Below are positions 12,378 through 18,132 of a DNA stretch of 18,132 bases, one piece after another (position 1 is the first letter of the stretch; each line of letters starts with the position of its first letter). The stretch is from contig DAOWME010000030.1 in assembly GCA_030643245.1 (NCBI GenBank), forward strand, positions 1 to 18,132, read 5' to 3'. Both the position numbers and the translations under genes were made by a program. Under the pieces are notes generated by a model, which did no database searches, had not been told where the DNA came from, and saw nothing but the letters and a program-made list of their open reading frames with translations. The DNA comes from Deltaproteobacteria bacterium (GTDB lineage Bacteria; Desulfobacterota; UBA8473).

Positions 12378-13526
12378 ATGGACTTTGATCTAACCGAAGA
12401 GCAGAGAATATTGAGAAAGACGGTGCGGGATTTTTCAGAGAAAGAGATAGGACCTGTTGCGGCAGAGTTGGACAAAGGGGAAAGCTTTTCCTACGAAATA
12501 GTGGAAAAGATGGCAGACCTCGGCATAATGGGGATGCCTTGCGGGGAAGAATACGGGGGGGGAGGTACGGATTACCTGTCGTATATTATTGCTGTTGAAG
12601 AACTGGCGAGGGTTGATGCATCTTCGGCCATAACTATGTGCGCCCATACATCCCTGGGGATTATGCCCATTTATTACTACGGAACAGAGGAACAAAAGAA
12701 AGAATGGTTGCCGAAACTTACTTCAGGCAAGGTCCTGGCGTCATTCGGGCTCACGGAACCGGACGCCGGTTCAGACGCCGGAGCCACGAAGACAAGCGCA
12801 AAATTTGATCATGGTGTGTGGATAATAAACGGGTCAAAATGTTTCATAACGAACGCAGGGACAAAGATCAGCGGTATTATCACAATAACGGCCGTCACAG
12901 GTAAGAGGGAAGATGGCAGGAAGGAGATCGAGTGCATCCTCGTCCCGAAAGGAACCGAGGGATACGAAGTAGGGTCTTCGTATGAAAAGATGGGGTGGCG
13001 TTGGTCTGATACCAGGGCGTTATACTTTACCGATTGCCGCGTTCCTGAAGAGAACCTGCTGGGCAAAAAGGGCCATGGACTGCGCCAGATGCTGGAAATC
13101 CTGGATGGAGGAAGGCTAAGTGTAGGGGCAATGGGACTGGGCGGCGCCCAGGGAGCCTTTGAGATGGCGCTGAAATACGCAAAGGAGAGGTTTCAGTTTG
13201 GAAAACCCTTGAGTAGTTTCCAGGTGAATGCCTTTAAACTCAGTGACATGTTGACGGAGATTGAGATGGCCAGGCTGATGTTATACAAGGCCTCATGGTT
13301 AAAAGACAGAAAGAGACCCTTTATAAGAGAAGCCGCCATGGGAAAACTCGTTTGCTCCGAGACCATGGGCAGGGTTGTGGATCAGGCATTACAACTACAC
13401 GGTGGGTATGGATATATGAAGGAATACCCGATAGAGAGGTTCTATCGTGATCAAAAGGTCCTCGATATTGCCGAGGGTACATCGGAGATTCAGAGAATAG
13501 TCATATCAAGGACTCTGGGGTGTTAG
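12378..13526 (+). CDS. Acyl-CoA dehydrogenase (short-chain type)
   Basis: An FAD-dependent enzyme that forms the α,β-double bond of acyl-CoA thioesters in β-oxidation and passes electrons to ETF. Its 382 residues match the family. N-terminal DFDLTEEQRILRKTVRDFSE, the flavin/substrate motif FGLTEPDAGSDAGA (about 123-136), the FITNAG segment and RFQFGKPLSSFQ are all present. LHGGYGYMKEYPIERFYRD and DIAEGTSEIQRIVISRTL close the protein. The catalytic base is expected at E366 in AEGTSEIQ, the position used by short-chain/butyryl-CoA enzymes. The exact chain length cannot be read from sequence alone. The start is ATG 12378 with GGGAGGGAGC just before it. It is the first gene of a tight three-gene operon and has no ETF or thiolase next to it. 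Confidence 0.95.
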   Translation: MDFDLTEEQRILRKTVRDFSEKEIGPVAAELDKGESFSYEIVEKMADLGIMGMPCGEEYGGGGTDYLSYIIAVEELARVDASSAITMCAHTSLGIMPIYYYGTEEQKKEWLPKLTSGKVLASFGLTEPDAGSDAGATKTSAKFDHGVWIINGSKCFITNAGTKISGIITITAVTGKREDGRKEIECILVPKGTEGYEVGSSYEKMGWRWSDTRALYFTDCRVPEENLLGKKGHGLRQMLEILDGGRLSVGAMGLGGAQGAFEMALKYAKERFQFGKPLSSFQVNAFKLSDMLTEIEMARLMLYKASWLKDRKRPFIREAAMGKLVCSETMGRVVDQALQLHGGYGYMKEYPIERFYRDQKVLDIAEGTSEIQRIVISRTLGC

Positions 13527-13536
13527 GGAGGCAGAC

Positions 13537-14445
13537 GTGAGCATTTTGGTAGTCGGTTCAATCGCCCTTGATTCAGTGGAGACACCATTCGGAAAGGTTA
13601 AAGAGGTCTTGGGAGGGTCAGCGGTTTACTTTTCCACTGCAGCAAGTTTCTTCACGGATATCAATATGGTTGCGGTTGTTGGCAGTGATTTTCCCCAGGA
13701 ACATGTGGATTTCCTGACAAGCAGAAATATTGATATCAGAGGATTACAGAGGGAAAAAGGGAGCACCTTCAGGTGGGAAGGGAAGTACGGGTTCGAACTG
13801 AATGAGGCATACACCCTCGACACCCGGTTAAACGTGTTTGAGGGGTTCAACCCCACAATACCCCGAGAATATAGGAACTCCGAGTATGTATTCCTGGCCA
13901 ATATCGATCCTGAATTACAGTTGGATGTATTGAAGCAGGTTAAGAACCCAAAGCTGGTGGCATGCGATACGATGAATTTCTGGATAGAGAAGAAGCCGAG
14001 CGAGCTCAAGAAGACCATTGAGAATGTCGATATCCTCATCATCAATGAAGCGGAAGCGAGGGAGTTCGCATGCGAACCCAACCTCGTCAAGGCCGCAAAA
14101 GCTCTCCTGTCGGCCGGGCCGGATACTCTGATTATCAAGCGAGGTGAGTATGGGGCTCTCCTGTTTACGGATTCTTCCATCTTTTCCGCGCCCGCTTATC
14201 CATTGGAGGATATCTTTGATCCAACCGGTGCGGGAGATACCTTTGCGGGAGGTTTCGTGGGGTACCTGGCAAACATAAACAACCTGGAACAGAAGTACTT
14301 CTCTCAGGCGGTCGTATTCGGAAGCGTAATGGCCTCGTTTAACGTGGAGGCTTTCAGCTTAAACAGGATGAAGAACCTGACCTACACTGATATAGAGAAC
14401 AGGTACAGAAAATTTAAGAAACTGACCCACTTTGAGGATATATGA
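13537..14445 (+). CDS. PfkB/ribokinase-family sugar or nucleoside kinase
   Basis: This 302-residue protein of the PfkB superfamily transfers ATP phosphate to a sugar or nucleoside hydroxyl. The second family signature is plain: DPTGAGDTFAGGF (about 227-239), with the GAGD anion hole and catalytic Asp. The N-terminal SILVVGSIALDSVETPFGKV and VLGGSAVYFSTAASFF replace the usual GGxxxN signature, with GGSAVYFS at about 26-33. CDTMNFWIEKK and INEAEAREFACEP follow the family pattern. The substrate is unknown. The start is GTG 13537 with GGGAGG at 13526-13531, and the stop overlaps a possible ATG of the next gene (ATGA). It lies 10 bp after acyl-CoA dehydrogenase. Confidence 0.9.
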   Translation: MSILVVGSIALDSVETPFGKVKEVLGGSAVYFSTAASFFTDINMVAVVGSDFPQEHVDFLTSRNIDIRGLQREKGSTFRWEGKYGFELNEAYTLDTRLNVFEGFNPTIPREYRNSEYVFLANIDPELQLDVLKQVKNPKLVACDTMNFWIEKKPSELKKTIENVDILIINEAEAREFACEPNLVKAAKALLSAGPDTLIIKRGEYGALLFTDSSIFSAPAYPLEDIFDPTGAGDTFAGGFVGYLANINNLEQKYFSQAVVFGSVMASFNVEAFSLNRMKNLTYTDIENRYRKFKKLTHFEDI

Positions 14446-14456
14446 AGGGGGATCAC

Positions 14457-15212
14457 ATGTTGAAAAGGCTGTGTATCTGTCTTGCGCCGATCGTTTTCGC
14501 CATTTTTCTAAACGGGTGCGTTGAGGACAGGGCGGCTATAAAGGAAAGGTCTCTATTACACCTTCGACTTGGCGCATCTTATCTCAGTGAAGGCAATATC
14601 CCTTACGCGCTAAAAGAACTCCTGGAAGCGAAGAAAATAAACCCTGATGATCCTCATATTTATAGCATGCTTGGCCTGGCATATGGCGGGAGAAAGGAGT
14701 ACGATAAGGCAATCGATAATTTCCTGAAGGCGCTGGAATTGGACCCGGAGCTTCCGGAAATTCACAACAATTTTGGGACGTTGTACCTCGACTTGAAACG
14801 GTGGGACGATGCCATCCTTGAGTTCAGGAAGGCAGTAAACAACGATCTATATTCAACCCCGGAGCGGGCCTATTGCAATATGGGGTGGGCCTACTACAAA
14901 AAGGGGGATATGGGAAGAGCAATACAAAATTACAAGAAAGCATCGGAGATTAACTCGGAATTTATATTGCCCTACTATAACCTCGGGGTCGGCTATCTCA
15001 GTATCGACAAGACGGATGAGGCGATAGACGCATTTAAACTCGCGGTAAAATTAGCCCCCGGGTATGTCGAGGCGCATTACCAGCTGGGGTTGATTTACTT
15101 CAAGCTGGGCAGGAAAGAAGATGCCAAAAGGGAATTCGAAGAAGTAGTCACAATCTCTCCGCCCGGCGAGACCCGGAGTTCTGCCAAGACCTATCTCGAT
15201 CTGTTGAACTGA
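14457..15212 (+). CDS. TPR lipoprotein, PilF/PilW-like
   Basis: The protein has 251 residues from ATG 14457, chosen because AAGGGGGA lies about six bases upstream; an ATG at 14442 overlapping the previous stop is the alternative. A signal sequence (MLKRLCICLAPIVFAIFLNG) ends in a lipobox-like LNGC with Cys21, where Asn at -2 is unusual. The rest is about six tetratricopeptide repeats (LRLGASYLSEGNIPYALKEL, IYSMLGLAYGGRKEYDKAID, HNNFGTLYLDLKRWDDAILE, CNMGWAYYKKGDMGRAIQN, YNLGVGYLSIDKTDEAIDAF, HYQLGLIYFKLGRKEDAKRE). Such lipoproteins act as periplasmic scaffolds; PilF/PilW is one well-known example in type IV pili, but no pilus genes are here. The 3' end overlaps the convergent uvrC by 22 bp. 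Confidence 0.9.
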   Translation: MLKRLCICLAPIVFAIFLNGCVEDRAAIKERSLLHLRLGASYLSEGNIPYALKELLEAKKINPDDPHIYSMLGLAYGGRKEYDKAIDNFLKALELDPELPEIHNNFGTLYLDLKRWDDAILEFRKAVNNDLYSTPERAYCNMGWAYYKKGDMGRAIQNYKKASEINSEFILPYYNLGVGYLSIDKTDEAIDAFKLAVKLAPGYVEAHYQLGLIYFKLGRKEDAKREFEEVVTISPPGETRSSAKTYLDLLN

Positions 15213-17008
15213 AGGGCTCTAAAAAAATGGGAGACATTCCCGGCAACCTCGGTATTCATTCCCGGGACCTGAACCAGATCTTCCGTGGATGCGCTCTTCA
15301 CACCTTTCAGGCTGCCGAAGTGTTTGAGAAGCGCCTTCTTCCTTGCGGGGCCCACCCCGGGTATCTCATCCAATATGGACATCAGGTTTCGTTTTTCCCG
15401 TAGCTTCTTGTGGTAGGTGATGGCAAAACGGTGGGCTTCATCCCTGATCTGCTGAAGCAGCAGCATTGCCTTGGAGTTCTCCCCCATCAATATGGGATCC
15501 TGCCTGCCAGGGATAAAGACCTTGTCGCCGCCCTCCCCCTTGGCAAGACCGATTGCGTCCAAATCGAGCCCTCCCGCTTCTTTCAATACCATCGTTGCAA
15601 CATTCAACTGTCCCTTGCCCCCGTCTACCATTACCATATCAGGCAGATCTTCGGATACCCTGCCATACCTTCTACTGAGAACCTCATACATCATCCCGTA
15701 ATCATCCGCCTGATCAACGGTCTTGATCCTAAAGCGGCGATAACCATCCTTGTAAGGCCTACCCTCTTTAAAGACCACCATGGAACCAACTGATAACCTC
15801 CCCGATGTATTCGATATATCGAAGCACTCTATCCTCCTGGGAACCTTCCGCAAGTGCAGCCTCTCTTTAATCTCCTCTAAGGTCTTCATAATCAGGCCCT
15901 GTGCACTTTGCCTCCGGATGAATGAATTCTTGGCATTTTCCGTTACCATCTTTAAGAGGTCCAGTCTTTCCCCTTTCTTGGGGGAATGAATCCTTACCTT
16001 TCTTCCTTTCTTTTCTGAAAACCATTCTTCCACCAACTTCCTATCTTCCATCTCGAAAGGCACCACGATCTCGGAGGGGATAAACCTGTCTTCTCCGTAG
16101 TATTGCTTGAGAAATGAAGAGATAACTTCTTCATCCGGTAGCTCCAAATTGGTCAACGAGAAGGGTCTGGTATCTATGACCCTTCCCGTTCGCATGATCA
16201 TGACCTGGAGTTCCATTTCCCCTCCCTGTCCGTAAAATGCGAAGACGTCTTGATCGATACCGAGGTTCGAAACCACCTTCTGCCTTTCAAGGGTCTCTTC
16301 TATGGAAAAAATCTGGTCTCTTATCCTTGCAGCTTCTTCGAAGTTAAGGTCATCTGCTTCATCTTTCATCCGCTTTCTCAAGACTTTTGAGAGTTCCTGA
16401 TTCCTGCCTTCCAGGAATAGAGTCACTCCCTCCACAGACTTCCTGTAGCCCGCTTCATCGATCAGCCCACAACAAGGGGCAAGGCACATCTTTATCTGGT
16501 AACGCAGACACGGACGCACCCTGTTCTTGAAATTGGGGTCATTGCAGGTCCTTATGCCAAAGGTCTTGGATATGGTCTTCAGTGTTTCTTTCACCGCATT
16601 ACTGGAAGAATATGGGCCAAAATAGCGCGCGCCATCCCGCTTCACTTTCCTTACAAGAGAGAGCCGTGGGAAATTATCCGAGATAGCGAGTTTCAAACTG
16701 AAATGAGTCTTGTCGTCTTTCAGGTTTACATTGTATCTCGGTTTATGTCTCTTGATGAGGCTATTTTCAAGGATCAAGGCCTCCTTTTCCGTGCTGGTAA
16801 TTATGAAGTCCACATCTTCCACCCGGGACATCAATAACCTGATGCGATACTTTGAATTATCGATCTTTCTGAAGTATGACCTCACTCTGTTCCGGAGGTT
16901 TTTCGCCTTGCCCACATAAATGATTTCCCCGGATTCGTTTTTCATAAGGTAGACGCCCGGATTCGTCGGGAACTGCATCGTATCTTTTTCAACAGCCGGT
17001 CGACCCAT
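15191..17008 (-). CDS. uvrC: Excinuclease ABC subunit C
   Basis: UvrC makes both incisions of nucleotide excision repair after UvrA/UvrB find the lesion. Its 605 residues agree with the family. The order is a GIY-YIG nuclease domain (about 18-46: GVYLMKNES...IYVGKAKNLRNRVRSYF) and the NRVRPCLRYQIKMCLAPCCG Cys cluster. A UVR domain follows (about 208-237: LRKRMKDEADDLNFEEAARI), then the RNase H-like endonuclease with ECFDISNTSG and VMVDGGKGQLNVA. A C-terminal tandem HhH (LDEIPGVGPARKKALLKHFG, DLVQVPGMNTEVAG) closes the protein. ATG 17008 overlaps the upstream kinase stop as TGATG and has GGAGGG six bases away; a TTG at 17011 adds only one residue. Translational coupling with the kinase is likely. 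No uvrA/uvrB is present. Confidence 0.97.
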   Translation of the reverse strand: MGRPAVEKDTMQFPTNPGVYLMKNESGEIIYVGKAKNLRNRVRSYFRKIDNSKYRIRLLMSRVEDVDFIITSTEKEALILENSLIKRHKPRYNVNLKDDKTHFSLKLAISDNFPRLSLVRKVKRDGARYFGPYSSSNAVKETLKTISKTFGIRTCNDPNFKNRVRPCLRYQIKMCLAPCCGLIDEAGYRKSVEGVTLFLEGRNQELSKVLRKRMKDEADDLNFEEAARIRDQIFSIEETLERQKVVSNLGIDQDVFAFYGQGGEMELQVMIMRTGRVIDTRPFSLTNLELPDEEVISSFLKQYYGEDRFIPSEIVVPFEMEDRKLVEEWFSEKKGRKVRIHSPKKGERLDLLKMVTENAKNSFIRRQSAQGLIMKTLEEIKERLHLRKVPRRIECFDISNTSGRLSVGSMVVFKEGRPYKDGYRRFRIKTVDQADDYGMMYEVLSRRYGRVSEDLPDMVMVDGGKGQLNVATMVLKEAGGLDLDAIGLAKGEGGDKVFIPGRQDPILMGENSKAMLLLQQIRDEAHRFAITYHKKLREKRNLMSILDEIPGVGPARKKALLKHFGSLKGVKSASTEDLVQVPGMNTEVAGNVSHFFRALQFNRSR

Positions 17009-17907
17009 CAACGGCCCTCCACTTCTTCCAGACCAGGGGTAGTTCTCGCCCCTATCCGGGTAACGGAAATGGACGCAACCAGGTTGGCGAATGCGACGGC
17101 CTCTTCCAACCCTCTACTTTTCAAAAGAGCGCTAATGAGGCCGGCGGCAAAGGCATCACCGGCCCCCGTCGTATCCACAACCTTAGATTTCAATGCAGGG
17201 ATATCCTTCATTAAGTCCCGGGTTATCAATGAGGCGCCTTTTGGTCCACGGGTTATTATCACGGCTTCCGGGCCGTATTCCATAATCCTTCTGCCTGCAT
17301 CTTCCCCTTCGACGCCTGTGAGCATCTCCGCTTCGGGCCGGTTGGGCATTACAAGGTAACACCTTTCCAATATCTTACTCAAAGCCGCAAGCCCCTTTTC
17401 AGCGAGTACTGATCCTGGATCGAGTATTACCTTTACATTATTATCAGAGGCGATGCCGGCAGCGAACCCCAATGCGTCTATCGCCTTTTCTCCGATCAAG
17501 CTTGTCAGGTGCAGGAATCTGGTCTTTTTTATGTACTCAACAGGTATCAGAGATCGGTCTAACATTGAAGAGATGCCTTTTGATGAGTAAAGTATCCTCT
17601 CTCCAACAGGGTTCACTGCGCCGAAGGCTATACCGCTGGTTCCCTCCATTCTCATCAAATGGGATGTGTCCACACCTTCCGTAATCAGCACTTTAGTGAG
17701 CATCTCCCCAAATCGGTCTGTCCCAACCACCCCCACAAAACCCGAAGAATGCCCCAGCCTCGAGACTCCCACCGCCACATTGGCGGCAGATCCTCCGTGG
17801 AATATCTCAAGGTGATCAACCGCGACCTCCTCATCTGACAAAGGAAACCTGTCTACCCTGGCAATGAGGTCTATGTTCACAGCTCCTATTGAAATCAAGT
17901 CCGGCAT
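17008..17907 (-). CDS. PfkB/ribokinase-family carbohydrate kinase
   Basis: This 299-residue kinase is closer to ribokinase than the one at 13537. N-terminal DLISIGAVNIDLIARVDRFP and the first signature FHGGSAANVAVGVSRLG (about 36-52) are canonical. GFVGVVGTDRFGEML follows, and the second signature VDTTGAGDAFAAGL lies at about 241-254. MPNRPEAEMLTG and VIITRGPKGASLI are further family segments. The true sugar is not deducible. The start is ATG 17907 with GAGAGGT upstream; the stop overlaps the uvrC start. Pairing with uvrC is unusual as to function and is probably only co-transcription. Confidence 0.92.
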   Translation of the reverse strand: MPDLISIGAVNIDLIARVDRFPLSDEEVAVDHLEIFHGGSAANVAVGVSRLGHSSGFVGVVGTDRFGEMLTKVLITEGVDTSHLMRMEGTSGIAFGAVNPVGERILYSSKGISSMLDRSLIPVEYIKKTRFLHLTSLIGEKAIDALGFAAGIASDNNVKVILDPGSVLAEKGLAALSKILERCYLVMPNRPEAEMLTGVEGEDAGRRIMEYGPEAVIITRGPKGASLITRDLMKDIPALKSKVVDTTGAGDAFAAGLISALLKSRGLEEAVAFANLVASISVTRIGARTTPGLEEVEGR

Positions 17908-17959
17908 TGGAAATACCTCTCTCCAGCTTCTTTAAATTGATAAGCAAAAAAAGACTTAG

Positions 17960-18132
17960 GGACGGGGACGAAATAACTTTCTCAAGTTGGCGCTCAGATT
18001 TAGGTTAGATTTGTTCGATCTGAAAATACAAAACCACAGGAATAGTCTTACCTATTTCGAGGATTTTGTGTTTGAAGATCGGTCAAAGATGGCCTGAAGA
18101 TGAGATGTACAAATGGGGAAGTTATTTCGGCC
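17960..18132. repeat. Inverted-repeat element reaching the right edge
   Basis: CGAAATAACTT (17969-17979), preceded by GGGACGGGGA, is repeated in reverse complement as AAGTTATTTCG (18119-18129), preceded by GGGG. The arms enclose about 139 bp without an ORF; inside is a CAGAT/ATCTG stem (about 17996-18023). It looks like a non-autonomous element or the edge of one. The window ends at the right arm, so the outer boundary is unknown. Nothing else of note lies in 17908-17959. Confidence 0.55.

Overview
The window reads as a chromosomal segment of a Gram-negative, anaerobe-like bacterium, most probably a Desulfobacterota (former Deltaproteobacteria) lineage. This assignment is an inference from gene content: ExbB/ExbD/TonB, an MEP isoprenoid pathway gene, a short-chain-type acyl-CoA dehydrogenase, a LUD protein, LysM and TPR envelope proteins, and many short palindromic intergenic elements. 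No rRNA, tRNA, CRISPR array or complete transposon is visible.

Left part (1-4221, all + strand). The tail of an APC-type permease and a tiny signal-peptide-like ORF precede a 592-residue exported protein made almost entirely of about 23 repeats of 24-25 residues with calcium-loop-like D-x-D/N-x-D-G cores. A four-helix-bundle (S23/23S-IVS-type) gene follows, packed between two 32-bp inverted arrays of degenerate 8-bp units. Then come exbB, exbD and tonB. This looks like one envelope operon into which a small S23 cassette has been inserted. exbB is broken into two frames, and the break falls exactly on a G GGA AAG slippery heptamer followed by a GC hairpin. The same gene also lacks about six residues of its third membrane helix.

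4222-5092 is a gene-free stretch holding a transposase C-terminal remnant, a large palindromic element, a strong sigma70-type promoter and a REP-like hairpin. It leads to an exported LysM protein (5093-6676).

Middle (6684-11847, all - strand). A radical SAM protein and a LUD-domain protein are followed by xseB-ispA-dxs, driven by a near-consensus promoter at 10050-10079. ispA makes the C10/C15 prenyl diphosphates from the products of the pathway that dxs opens. A 309-bp unexplained gap separates ispA from dxs.

Right part. After a 530-bp intergenic region with tandem heptamers and a 69-bp imperfect palindrome, acyl-CoA dehydrogenase, a PfkB kinase and a TPR lipoprotein form a tight + strand operon (12378-15212). 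It converges on, and overlaps by 22 bp, a - strand pair of a second PfkB kinase and uvrC. The window ends inside another inverted-repeat element.

The best candidates for something undescribed are the S23 cassette with its 8-bp-unit inverted arms and the possible programmed frameshift in exbB. An indel or gene decay remains the simpler explanation for the frameshift.
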